Source of the DNA: Lytechinus pictus
Taxonomy: Eukaryota > Echinodermata > Echinoidea > Temnopleuroida > Toxopneustidae
DNA length: 64,000 nt
Assembly: GCF_037042905.1 (NCBI RefSeq)
Contig: NC_087259.1
Span: 18,579,501 to 18,643,500, forward strand
Reading direction: 5' to 3'
How positions within the stretch are numbered: the stretch's first letter is position 1; every line of letters starts with the position of its first letter. Made by a program: the position numbers and the translations under genes. Below are positions 48,870-59,970 of the stretch, piece after piece. The notes beneath the pieces are model-generated. The model had not been told where the DNA came from. It searched no databases and was given only the letters and a program-made list of their open reading frames with translations.

Positions 48870-50362
48870 ATATGTGTTTTGATCTGAGCAAAAATGGATC
48901 TGTTAACGACTTTGCAGTTAGCCATGGAGACCTTACATATTTCAACAATCAAACAATGCGAGCGCGAAGCGCGAGCTTAAAATGTTGACATTTTTACCTG
49001 AAGAATGGAAATCCTAAGCACTTTTTGTAATCGTGATAAGGATAAGTACATAACTAATCAATTGATGCGAGCGCGAACGAGCGCGAAGCGCGAGCGGAAA
49101 AATTCAAGATTTATACCTAAAAATGGGACACTCTATTCATGTTTTGTAAATCATTAAAATGATGAGTAATTGCAAATCTTTCTACATTAGGCGAGCGCAA
49201 AGCGCGAGCAGAAATTTTTTGATATATTGGATAATGATTAAAATAGAGAACGAGCTGCGTATCTGAAAAAACATGCACGATCTAGAATCTGGGCATTCTA
49301 AATTCCTTATTTAATTATGAAAATCAATAAAGCGAGCGCGAGCTTAAAATATTTGATATTCCGATCTGAAAAGGGTCAATATAAGCTCTGTATTTCAAGC
49401 ACTTTGAAGGAAAATCGTGAGGTGGATATAGATCATTTAAAAAAGCTGATATGTTTCAATATTATTCCTTTGAGTTTTGACATAGGACTGGGACATTCTA
49501 AGAACATTATGTCATCATATGAAAATGATGACTATCTTCATATTTCCCTTCCTAAGCGCGAGATGAAACTTTTCGATATTCCATTCTGAAAAAGGACAGT
49601 TTGATTGTTAAGTTAATATCTTATTTATTAATCTAATAAGACTAATGAGAGCGCGAAATCTGTTAATATTATGGCTTGAAAACTGGACATTTAAAGCACT
49701 TTTGTAATTATGAATAAGATGCATGAGTTAATATATTTTCAACAATTAATACGAGCGCAAATCGCAAGCCGACATTTTTGATAAACTGTCAAAAGATGAG
49801 ATTTTGTTATAGAATTAATATTGAGATATAACTCACCAATCAAAGTGCGAGCGTGCAGCGTTAGCTAATAATTTTTGACAATGTGACCTGAATAGGGATA
49901 TTTTGGGAACTTTATTCGAAAACAGGAAAATAACAGGTACCTGATAAATTTTCAATTTTAATATTCAGACCATAAAACAGAAATTTTTACAGAACACTTT
50001 TTAGAAATCAATTTGTAAATCAAACAAAATGATGAAAGTTCGATTTCCAAGCTGTAATATGCTTTCTATATTGACTTCAAAATTTGGTAATTTTAGCTCC
50101 ATATTGAGCAAGATATGTAAATCACCTCAAAGGCAATGCGAGCGCGAAGCGCAAGCGAAAATTTTATATAGTGACATGAAAGGTTTTAAAATTATTTTCC
50201 AAGTCTTCCCCACATCTTATTTTATTCACTCGTCTTCCTCCTCTTATGTTCCCCCTTCTTTTTTTCCTCTCTCTTCCCATTCTTTTTCTTTTTTTCTTCC
50301 CCCCTTTTTTCTTATTTTTGCTCCGCCAATAGGGGGGCCCGGGCCCCCCTGGATCCGCTTAT
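48870..50362. repeat. Left arm of a large inverted repeat: GCGAGC array
   Basis: About nine cores of GCGAGCGCGAAGCGCGAGC type (clear ones near 48958, 49072, 49191, 49752, 49847 and 50137) spaced by roughly 110 bases or multiples, followed by a pyrimidine-rich tract and ...GGGGGGCCCGGGCCCCCCTGGATCCGC. Unit text outside the core (AGCACTTTTTGTAATCATGA-like) also repeats. It is the reverse complement of parts of 51018-53800. Confidence 0.8.
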
Positions 50363-51017
50363 GTCATTATCCCATTGCACCACAATGACGAGTTGTTCGA
50401 GTCGTCGCAAAATTAGTTTATTGCTTCAATGCTTTGAATATTCATCATGTTCATGTTCATTTGACAAAATCAGTGGCGTACAGGGGGCGCTCCCCCCCCC
50501 CAAAAAAAAAAAAATGCCACGACCAAGAAAAAAAAGGGAAAAGGAAAGATAGAAGAGTGAAACATATATCACAAAATTGGATTTTGTGTCAAAACTGTCA
50601 AAATTTTATAAATTTTGCCGGATATGCCATATGTGCATGGGCGTCAATCGGTGGGGGACGGGGGGGACGTGTCACCCCCCCCCCATGATTTTTTCAGGGG
50701 GGGACACAATATCAAATGTCCCCCCCATGTTTTTTGTCACAAAAGAAGTGTGACCATCTGGGGGTGGGGGGATATGTGCATACCTTCTCAAGGAAATGAG
50801 AGTTGATTCCCCTTAAAAATATAAAGAAAAAAAACAACTGTCATGTAACTTTTCGATGCAATTAACGGTGGGTAAATTCGCATTCAAAAGCAGCGCAGTA
50901 TAGCCGTCTATGAGCCGTTCCTGTACGTATACGACGCCGGGGTACACGCGAGCACCCACATGGAGACCTGCACATGCGTGGTGGGTTTTTTTGATGTAGG
51001 TATGCACGGCATGACAG
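50363..51017. other. Loop between the inverted GCTCGC arrays
   Basis: Contains a CAGTGGCGTACAGGGGGC element start (50471), an A/G-rich run, CATGGGCGTCAATCGGTGGG with C/G homopolymers, and about 230 bp of unique-looking DNA. No gene seen. Confidence 0.5.
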
Positions 51018-54000
51018 CATAGGCGGATCCAGGGGGGCCCGGCCCCCCCCCCCCTATTGGCGGAGCAAAAGAAAAGAAAAAAAAAGGGAAAGAAAGAAAA
51101 AAAGAGAAGAAGGGAAAAGAAAAAGAAAGGGAAACATAAAAGGAGGAAGACGAGTGAATAAGATAAGGGGAAGACTTGGAAAGTAATAATAAAAAATCTT
51201 TCATGCCGGGATATAAAATGTTTGCTCGCGCTTCGCGCTCCCATCGCCTTTTAAGTGATTTACATATCTTGCTCAATATGGAGCTTAAATATCAAATCTT
51301 GAAGTCAATATACAAAACATATTTCAGCTCGAAAATTTAACTTTCATTATTTTGTTTGATTTGCAAATTTGATTTTTAAAAAGTGTTCTGTAAATTTTTT
51401 TGTTTTATGGTCTGAATATTAACATTTTCTGCTTGCGCTGCGCGCTCGCAAAATTTGATTTGTCAGGTACCTATTATTTTCCTGTATTCCATAAAGTTAT
51501 CAAAATATCCCTATTCAGGTCAGATTGTGAAAACGTATCAGCTAGCGCTGCATGCTCGCATTTTGATTGGTGAGTTATGTTTATCTCAATATTGATTCTA
51601 AAACAAACTACTTAAAATCCCCATGGCAGAAATTTTATCAGAAATTTCGGTTCGCGATTTCCGCTCGCATTGATCAGGCGCGGATCCAGGAGGGGGCCGA
51701 GCCGGCCCCCGCCCCCCCCCCCTATTTTTTGACAACCTGCAGAAAAAGTGTACTCTTTAACTTGATAGAAACTACGAAAAACAGAAAGAAAAGTAGGAAA
51801 GAGGTATTATACCCATGATGTGTAATTTACAGCCTCGTAAAAACCGGCCCGACCCCGAAAGGAAACAAGAAAAAGGTAGGGGGAAGAATTGGAAAATAGA
51901 CTTTATATAAAAAATTTCGCTCGCGCTTCGCGCTCGCATTGCCTGTGTAATGAATCCCATTCAAGAGGATTAAATGACACTTAATATATCCAGTTCTGAA
52001 ATCAATTTGCACACAATATTTTAGCTCGCACATCAAGCTTTCATTATTTTGTTTGATTTACACAAATTGCTATATCAAAATTTTCAGCTCGCGCTGCGCG
52101 CTCGCATTGTTTAATTTGTGAGATACCTATCCTCTTCGGAAATTCTTTCCAAAATTTGTCAAAATGCTCCTTTATCATGTGAGTATATCAAAAAATCAAG
52201 CTCGTGCTTCGCGCTCGCATTTAATTGTTTGAGACACACAGCTTGTTCTTCATTTAAATAAAAACGCGCTTAGACTGTCCAATTTTCAGGTCGGAATATC
52301 AAAAATTTTGAGCTCGCACTCTCATTATGTAATTGGTGATACTTGTATCCTCTTCATTAATCACTAAAAACAGTCCTAATTGAGTCCCTTTTCACGTTAC
52401 TATATTAAAATTTCGGCTCGCGCTTCGCGCTCGCATTGTTTAGTTGGATACTTATCTTTGTTCATGATTATAAAAAATGCTCAGAATCTTCAGTTCTAAG
52501 GACATAAAAAAAATAAAAAAATAGCTCGCACATCGCGCTCGCGTTATATATTAAGACCATATGAGATACCTTATCTTGTTTATAACAATAAAAACTAACA
52601 TATACCTAAAACTTCAGTCTTTGTTAGGACTACCCCCTGAAAAACCAACAAAAAATCAGATTATAGCGGCCAATCGGGAAAAATGTTGATGAAAATATTT
52701 TTCGGCCCCCCCTATTGGCGAAAGCTGGATCCGCCCCTGTTGATTGTTGAAATATATCAACTCATGCATCTTATTCATAGTTACAAAAATGCTTTAAATG
52801 TCCAGTTTTCAGGCCATAATATTAAGAGATTTCGCGCTCTCATGCTTAGGAAGAGAAATAGGAAGATAGTCATCATTTTCATATGATGACATAATGTCCC
52901 GGTCCTATGTCAAAACTCAAAGTAATAATAATGAAACTTATCAGCTCTTTTTAACTGTGATCCATATCCACCTCAAAATTTTCCCACAAAGTGCTTGAAA
53001 AACAGAGCTTAAATTGACCCTTTTCAGAGCGGAATATCATATATTTTTAGCTCGCGCTTTGCGCTCGCTTTATTGATTTTCATGATAAGAAATGTATTTA
53101 AATTACCCTAATTCTACATGTTCTAGGTCGAAATCTGAAACACGCGTTTATTTAGATACGCAGCTTGTTCTCTATCTAAATCATTATCCAGTTTCAGATC
53201 ACAATATAAAAAATTGTCTGCTCGCGCTTTGCGCTCGCATTATTAATGTAGGAAAATTTCCAATTACTCATTTTCATGATTTACAAATCATGAATAGAGT
53301 GTCCAGAATTTTTCCGCTCGCGCTTCGCGCTCGCATCAATTGTTTAGTTACATACTTATCCTTTTCACGATTACAAAAAGTGCTTAGAATTTCCATTCTT
53401 GAGGTAGAAATATCAAAATTTCCAGCTTGCGCTTCGCGCTCGCATTATTTGGTAGGTAAATTATGTAACGTCATCATGGCTAACAAAGCGTATATCAAAA
53501 ATAAATAAAACAATTTGTGCTCGCGCTTTGCGCTCGCATTATTAATGTAGGAAGCCGATTTCCAATTACTCATCATTTTCATGATTTACAAAATATGAAT
53601 AGAGTGTCCAATTTTTAGGTTTGAATCTCGAATTTTTCAGCTCGCGCTTCGCGCTCGCATTAATTATTTAGCTATATACTTAACCTTTTTCATTCTGCAG
53701 GTAAAAATGTCAAATTTTCAGCTCGCACTTCGCATTATTTGATAGGTGATATATGTAACGTCTTCATGGCTAACAAGCTGCCGGTAACAGATCCTTTTTT
53801 ATCAGATGAAAACGTATATTAAAAATTTCTGCTCGCGCTTCGCGCTCGCAGCAATTATTTAGTTAGATCCACATCTCGTTTAAGATCATAAACATTGCCC
53901 AAAATGTTTGAATTTTAAAACAAAATACATAAAATAAACAAAAAGCTCGCACTTTTTCAATAAGGCATATGATATTATATATATAAATATATTACCCCTT

Positions 54001-54090
54001 CAAAGAAACAAACAAAAATTAACTTCGAGCGGCCGATCGGGGAAAATGTGGGTGAAAAAAAATTCCGGGCGAAGGCTGGATCCGCCCCTG
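51018..54090. mobile_element. Array-bearing element, GCGGATCC ends (right arm)
   Basis: Starts CATAGGCGGATCCAGGGGGG and ends CTGGATCCGCCCCTG. Contains a purine-rich tract and a long array of GCTCGCGCTTCGCGCTCG cores at about 110-bp spacing (for example 53220, 53316, 53427, 53519, 53641 and 53831), with a higher-order duplication of about 300 bp (53220-53500 versus 53519-53770). The segment 51675-52739 is a separate later insertion. TGACA occurs near both outer ends but not flush on the left. Confidence 0.65.
51675..52739. mobile_element. Nested array-bearing element with perfect 5-bp TSD TTGAT
   Basis: Begins CAGGCGCGGATCCAGGAGGG and ends AAGCTGGATCCGCCCCTG; TTGAT occurs directly at 51670-51674 and 52740-52744. 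Removing the 1065-bp element and one TTGAT restores continuity with the inverted left arm (49700-49770). The interior has a C-run, six GCTCGC cores (51919, 52089, 52199, 52311, 52416 and 52523; mostly 105-112 bp apart) and no transposase. Confidence 0.85.
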
Positions 54091-54467
54091 TGACATACGG
54101 TACATGTAGCGGTGGAGTATGTCGAAAGTGTAATGGATCTGGAAAGTATACCTATAAAAGTGACATGCTTGCATGTTGCTATTGTGCCCCCCCCCCCCCA
54201 TGCTCAAGTTTGGATTGACGCCCATGCATATGTGGCCCCCTCAAAATATTTGGGTCATTACGCCACTGGACGGAATGAACCCTATACTGACAATTGGAAG
54301 AAACTGTCATAAAGGAAACACAATTTAGCGACGCGGAATGAATACAGGGGCCACTGATAATTATTCATGTAACTTTGCTGTAATGCAACACCATTCTTTT
54401 ATGTCGATGGAAGTAACAATAAACATGGAAACATTTTTTTTCTTCAAAACTTGGGGAATATTTTCCT

Positions 54468-54575
54468 CAAGCTGTTCGTACTGTTTCGCACGACTGGAGC
54501 ATGACCTTATTTGCTCAGCCATCTACAAAGTGATAGGCACTGTGCGTAAAGTCATTACGAACAGCTTTATGAAAC
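54468..54575. mobile_element. Diverged copy of the GTTTCATAAAGCTGTTCGTA foldback
   Basis: AAGCTGTTCGTACTGTTTCGCACGACTGG at the left and GTGCGTAAAGTCATTACGAACAGC then TTTATGAAAC at the right match the ends at 111-281. Confidence 0.6.
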
Positions 54576-55116
54576 ATCCATGCACCTGTTTAAACATTTT
54601 CTTGGTCCTATCGGGGAATGTGGGACCCCCCCCCCCCCTCTTCCCTGGTCCTATGAATAAGCCAGTTCGTAGTTCCTTTCTGCGCATGATCAAAAGATTC
54701 TACGCATGATCAGAGGAAGGTCGTTTGTACTAAAGTGACATGGTGGTTTAAAATCTAATGAGATAAGCACCAACTTTGATGTCTTGATTATTCATATATT
54801 CTTTTGAATTGTGGTTTTCATTTACATCCACAAAAAACAACAACGCGTCCACGAACGACTGGTTTTCACAGTTTGCCAAGTACATTGTGCAACATGCTAT
54901 GATATGCATTCAAAGTAGAAATGCAACAAATACCTTCATAAAGTGTTAATTGGTGTGCTATTCTAGTCACCTGGTCCATTCAATTTCTTCATCCTGCTAT
55001 GTAAGGCATGCTTGCGTAATATCTTGCTTTGAAATCTGCCTATCATAATGAAAGAAATGAAAGGTCATTTGACCGAAAATTGTCCATGAGTAACTATGAA
55101 CTGGTCTATTGAAAGT

Positions 55117-55510
55117 GTGGTCTTGTGGCTGATCCAGGATCTACCTCCACCCCCCCCCCTCGTCCCGTCGAAAAAAAAGAAGAGGATATTAAATAAGCAA
55201 GGAAAGGGGCAACGGGAAAGAGAGCGAGAGTGAAGGAAAAAGTGAAAGAAAGGGAAAGAAGGATAGTAAAGATATAAATTGAGATTTAAAGGAAAGGGGA
55301 GAAAGGAAAGAAAGAGGAAAAGTACGGAGAGAGACACAAACGAGATGGGGGCTTAGGGATCCCCCTCAATGTTTACGAGGCCAAGAAAAAAAGGGCGAAA
55401 AGGGGTAGAAAGGAAATGAAAAGGGTGAAATATATCATTATTCTGAATATGTCAAAATCTATCACAAAATTAGAATTTTGTGTCAAAAGGGTTTTTTTTC
55501 GCTCGCTCCT
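55117..55510. repeat. Purine-rich tract and degraded array-element sequence
   Basis: GGCTGATCCAGGATC and a C-run are followed by about 170 bases of A/G-rich DNA, then GTGAAATATATCA and ATCACAAAATTAGAATTTTGTGTC words also found at 50555-50600, and CGCTCGCTCC. Looks like a decayed member of the array-bearing elements. Confidence 0.45.
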
Positions 55511-57044
55511 ATATCTTTTTAGAAATCTTGCCCCATATTATACGCATTGCCTTCCCCATTCAACAATTTTTGGTTCATTGCGCTTAGTTCTGGAGAGAGA
55601 GGGGAAAGGAAATACAGAGAATAGAAAACGCCAAAAAACGCAACTTTTCGAGTTTTGCTGTGCACATTGCACATTAATCGGGAAGAACTGCACCTTTCAT
55701 GCACCAAATAAGTGAGTAGCTTGAGTTTACTATTTCGTATGAATAAAGAGATGCAATGAAACACATAGGATATATAATTCATATACATTATATTAAAACC
55801 ATATTATACTTTTTTTTTAATCGAACGAATGGAAAATAAAACGTGAATTTAATAGGTCTTAATAAAAGTCCATTGATGACAGGGTGGCGCTCTATATAGG
55901 GGGGGGGGGCCCATAGTAGTAAATAAACCTATTGATAAATCTGGGGGCCCTAAGATCTTCAATTAAGTTGTGGAAAAAAAACAGGAGAAAAAATAAAATA
56001 TGAAATAAAAGAAAGAGAGAAGAAAGAAGAGCGTGATCCTAACGAAATGGAATTCTGACGAAGGCGAATTGAGTTATAGGAGTTGTCTAAATTATAAGTT
56101 ATATCAGGGGAATTTGATTATGGAAGCAACATGAAGTACGGATCGAATGTATTATCTGGATACGTATCTTACTGACTTCTATAATTTTGTTCAAGAAATC
56201 CCATTTCTTAAATGAAAATATAGTGCTTATTTTTTCTCGCTCGCTGAGCTCTCTCGTGTTATATCTAGGTACAAGAGAATTCATCTTCTGTATTTGTTCA
56301 CGAAATCACAATTCTTCCACGAAAATAGAGTTCCGTGAAGCAAAAAAATATTTGGCTTTTAAGATGCCAATTATTGTCACATTTGGAATTAAGTGATCTT
56401 CCAATGTCTTGTTTTTTTTTTTTTTATAAATGCATCTCTAGGCCTATCTACTTTTTTTGCCCCCCCCCCCCCCCTTCATTTGCATTCCCTTTTTTCAACG
56501 TGTGTAAGAGTATTTATATATTTGATTTATGTCTTGGGAGCGGCATGTGTGGGGGCACATGCCTCCGGGCATGCAGCAGTGCTGAATTTCGCAATTGTGC
56601 CCCCTGACCCACATGCCGTTCCCACATTTTGTTCGTATGCTGTATTTTTCCCCCAACGTTAGGCCACAGTTTCAACGGTAGGCCTATAGCTACACTACTT
56701 GTTGATCCAATATGATTCCCCCCGCCGAGAAATGATTTGATGTAAAACTTGAATATAATTAACTTCAGTAAAGTAAAAAAAAACATGTGCCCTTTGGTAA
56801 GGCATTTATCCTCAGTACCAGGTCCCTCGGAGAGGACCTTAAGCCGTCGGTCCCCTGGTTGCTTGCTCACAGGCATTCGTGCTTTCTTAGCAGTCAGTTA
56901 AAAAACCCTCGGTATAACAACATAACACCCTCACGCACTCATCCCCCACCCATAGGCCTACACAAAACCCCCTTCCGATCTTGTTTTGGAAGAAAAAAAA
57001 ACCAAACATTGTTTAAAGACACCATATTACGGAAAAGCTCAATC

Positions 57045-57163
57045 ATGGCCGCAACATCTGGAGGAGTCAACTGGGGCTCGGTCCAAAAAATACTGATCAC
57101 AGCCTCAAACACCACTTTTAAAAGCTCAGATGTTCCCCGTATCGTGGATGCCATACATGAAAG
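57045..57163 (+). CDS. Candidate first coding exon, UBR4-like N-terminus (partial gene)
   Basis: ATG at 57045 (A at -3 is not present; context ATCATGG has G at +4) opens 39 codons plus two bases, ending CATGAAAG|GTAATA, a good donor; the frame hits TAA immediately after, as expected past an exon end. The peptide starts MAATSGGVNWGSVQKILITA and continues with SNTTF, SSDVPRIV and IHE. Its pattern MA.SGG..W..V...L.AS...F...(E/D)(L/V)P..V...I.E fits the start of UBR4 (the p600/Pushover E3 ligase involved in N-degron and proteotoxic-stress ubiquitination) as I remember it. No second exon is recognised before the window end, so the rest of this very large gene would lie beyond, or the call is wrong. 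Confidence 0.35.
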
Positions 57164-58650
57164 GTAATAGTACATTTCATAATTGTGATTATAAGGTCTT
57201 ATTGGAGCTATGGGTATGGAGGGAGACTTTGTTTGGGTGATCGTGGAGTGCAGTGAGTGAGTGCAGATAGTGTCATTTGTTTTGCATTGCCGAATGCCTG
57301 AGTGAAGGCTGAAGACACAGACAGGCGCAGTGGAGGTCTATTCGCGATCGCGATTGATTGGTAATGAATGGTAGTGCCAGTGGATCGTATTAACGATTTA
57401 CCGAACACTTTTCATAAATTCAATCATATCAAACACATTATTCTCATAAAATTCAACAATCTTTCACCATAAATACACAAATCACAGTGGTAAATCGTCC
57501 ATAGACTGTGTACAACTACAACTACAACGGATAGACCGTCTCAGCTCAGCGAATCGGAGATCGCTGATTGGTCAATCGCGCAGATCACGTCATGACTACG
57601 TGGTTGCCAAAGTAATTCCCTCGGACTGCATGCGAAAGTATCGATAGCGATAACGATATCTGGTCACATTGTCTACGCGGGAAACGGTCTTGGTTTGCGA
57701 TCGGATCGCTCCAGTATCGATCGAAAATTATGGAGACTGCAATTTCATGCATATTCACGCGACGCTCCGAAACCCGGAAATCAATTGACTTTGTGCACAT
57801 TGTGATAGACTCTACAAACTCCAACGAACATGATGCCATATCGACGCTAATTCGTAAGATTTTGACGGAAAAGCTAGACAGCTGGCAGCCGTCTGTTTCG
57901 AGGAGTTTTTCAACATTTTTTAAATTTCTCCCCATTATACACAGATGGCTCGTTATCGTGCAGCCACCATTAGGGGGTTAACAATGCAAAATCCTCCCGA
58001 CGGGGCACATCGATTTTTGTCTTTATTTCATAAAAATATTGAAAAAGAATTGAACCAAAATAGAGATTATTATTCCGTTTTGGCCTGAAATACACCAAAA
58101 CGGGGAAAAATGAACTTAAAAGGAGAAAAACAGTGACTTACTTTGGCTGTCGCGCAACTTCACTTCCCCGTTTTATCCGAGCTTAAGTACATAAACATAT
58201 GGCCATTGAGTCCCCTGTACAGATCGCGCTAGAACTTCAGTCTCTGTATTTGGTGAGTGGAGCCGACGTAGTTCAGCGGAACAACCAACATAACAGAGAC
58301 CGAAGCTTTTGGTCTACGGAAAAGCAAGAAGTAATCGAAATTCGCTTACCTGTGCGGTATCGGTGAGAAAATAGATCCTCCGAGAATACCTTTCATAATT
58401 CATATAAAATATAGGAAAGTGAAATTCTAGGTCGATTTTGGTACAAGGTAATAGAGAATTGCACACTTGTTTTGGTGGAATACTGTGTGGGGCAATGGAA
58501 GGCTTGCACTGCGCATGCTTACTATACTTTCATTCATAAATTGGCTGTCGGCAGTGGCTGGATGACGTCGTGTAATAAGCAAAATGTACACGCCCGCTAG
58601 CGTTGAACGCATCGCTATCCGTTCTACACAATTTGCCACTGTGCAAATAC
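57164..58650. other. Region after the candidate exon; CpG-containing, no recognised gene
   Basis: Compared with the surroundings this stretch has more CpG (GATCGCGATTG, CGATAGCGATAACG, GCGATCGGATCGCTC), as near promoters. Frames 57585-57935 (minus), 57730-57981 (plus) and 58427-58639 (minus) have no recognisable similarity. A donor-like TTG|GTGAGT at 58254 follows a short open frame from ATG 58200 but no acceptor supports it. Confidence 0.4.
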
Positions 58651-58658
58651 CGGCATAA

Positions 58659-58827
58659 GGTTTATCTCTAATCAGAACCGCAATGCGTTATGGGATGTGT
58701 TATGGAAAAGGGGGCAATGAATGATGAAGCTAGTTCCACGCACTACGGACAGTGCGCGTGCGCAGAGCTAGCTTACGGCCCCCTTCACGATCCCATGATG
58801 CATTGCGGTTTTGATTAGAGATAAACC
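58659..58827. mobile_element. MITE, GGTTTATCTCTAATC ends
   Basis: GGTTTATCTCTAATCAGAAC then CGCAATGCGTTATGGGAT is mirrored by ATCCCATGATGCATTGCGG then TTTTGATTAGAGATAAACC. Interior GC-rich with GGACAGTGCGCGTGCGCAGA. Flanks ATAA and ATA; duplication unclear. Confidence 0.8.
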
Positions 58828-59017
58828 ATATCGTGATTCGTGAAATCGGGAGTTCTCGATTTCCACCGGACACTTTTTGACAAGACATGCCTTACCTTCC
58901 TTTATGAGCTTCCTCACTGTTTCACCGCAGCTGGCATGCTGCTTCTAAATCCTTCAAAGAGCTTAGATCAGAAAGATTGATTTTGTCGCCGTCTTTTCTC
59001 TATAGGCGATAGTTTGT

Positions 59018-59970
59018 TGAAATGGGAACCAGCGTGAAAGACTCCCCATGTAGAGTTGTACACGCTGGTTCCAATTTCAGCGAGTAGAGTAAACTAGTTT
59101 ATTCTACTCGCTGAAATGGGAACCAGTGTGGAAAATTCTCCATAGAGTTGTACATGCTGGCTCCCATTATGAAGAGTAGATAAAGACAGATTACTATAAA
59201 AAAAAAAGTGAGATTTGTTTTGTCAGTGATGATTCTGACGAAATAATTCTCACGAATAAACTGTCTTTATCTACTCGTGAAAATGGGAACCAGCATGCTG
59301 GTACCCATTTTCACGAGCAAAGAGAGTTAATTCAGGAGTAAGTTTCCATAGCTGGTTCCCATTTTGAATAGTAGATATAGAGACAGATTGCTAATGAGAT
59401 TTACTTTATCAGTGATGTTTCCGAGTTCTGACGAAATAAATCTTACTAAACTGTCTTTATACTTTTGAAAATGGGAACCAGCATTTTATAATTCAGGAGA
59501 ATTTTCCACAGCTGGTTCCCATTTTGAAGAGTAGAAAAGACAGATTTGTATGTGATTAATTTTTTCAGTGATGATTCTAACGAAATAAATCTCACTAGTT
59601 AACTGTCTTTATCTACTCAGCATGTACAATTCTTGAGAATTTTCCATAGCTGGTTCCCATTTTGAAGAGTAGATATAAAGACAGATTACTAATGTGATTA
59701 ACATGTATTTTGTCAGTGATGATTCTGACAAAAGAAATCTCACTAGTTAACTGTCTTTATCTACTCATGAAAATGGAAACCAGAATGTACAATTCAAGAG
59801 AATTTCCCATAGCTGGTTCCCATTTTGAAGAGTATATAAAGACAGATCACCAATGTGATTTTATATCGTCAGTGATGATCATTTTAACGAATTAAATCTC
59901 ACTAGTAAACTATCTTTATCTACTCGGGGAAAATGGGAGCTGGTTCCCATTTTTAAAAGTAGATCTATAT
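59018..59970. repeat. Tandem array of stem-loop units, about 127-162 bp period
   Basis: AGCTGGTTCCCATTTTGAAG (variants) recurs near 59349, 59510, 59648, 59811 and 59938, each followed by AGTAGATATAAAGACAGATT, GTCAGTGATGATTCTGACGA, AATCTCACTAGTTAACTGTC then TTTATCTACTC, and AAAATGGGAACCAGC. Within a unit, GGGAACCAGC pairs with GCTGGTTCCC and AGTAGATAAAGACAG with CTGTCTTTATCTACT, so each unit can fold. The first copies (59018-59170) are a shorter variant with GTAGAGTTGTACACGCTGGT. Confidence 0.85.

Larger units (their letters stand above)
50471..54268. mobile_element. Possible composite hAT-like element enclosing the right array
   Basis: CAGTGGCGTA at 50471 and TACGCCACTG ending at 54268 are inverted, next to GACAAAAT (50463-50470) and GACGGAAT (54269-54276), 6 of 8 identical. 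GTGCATGGGCGTCAAT near 50633 and ATTGACGCCCATGCAT near 54213 are also inverted. If right, the array elements inside are later insertions or part of its cargo. The duplication is imperfect, so this is only a candidate. Confidence 0.4.
42683..57044. other. Intergenic region, about 14 kb, repeats only
   Basis: No recognisable coding gene on either strand. 42700-44020 and 47590-48160 show only AT-rich unique-looking DNA; the rest is the set of elements listed below. The longer frames (44688-45158, 50813-51276, 53092-53508, 56514-56876) run through tandem arrays, C/G runs or inverted repeats and lack recognisable domains. Confidence 0.75.

Noticed and set aside
50813..51276. Two overlapping 120-140-residue minus-strand frames
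   Set aside because: They translate the purine-rich tract and C-run of an array element; Phe/Ser-rich low complexity.
53092..53508. 138-residue plus-strand frame over the GCTCGC array
   Set aside because: The repeated ALRAR-like peptide words come from the DNA array itself.
56514..56876. 120-residue minus-strand frame with poly-His/Pro text
   Set aside because: No similarity recognised and no splice context; overlaps repetitive GTGCCCCC words.
57730..57981. 83-residue plus-strand frame after the candidate UBR4-like exon
   Set aside because: Not preceded by a convincing acceptor in the right phase and no recognisable similarity.
58200..58253. Short open frame ending at a donor-like TTG|GTGAGT
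   Set aside because: Only 18 codons, no acceptor, no similarity; donors of this quality occur by chance.
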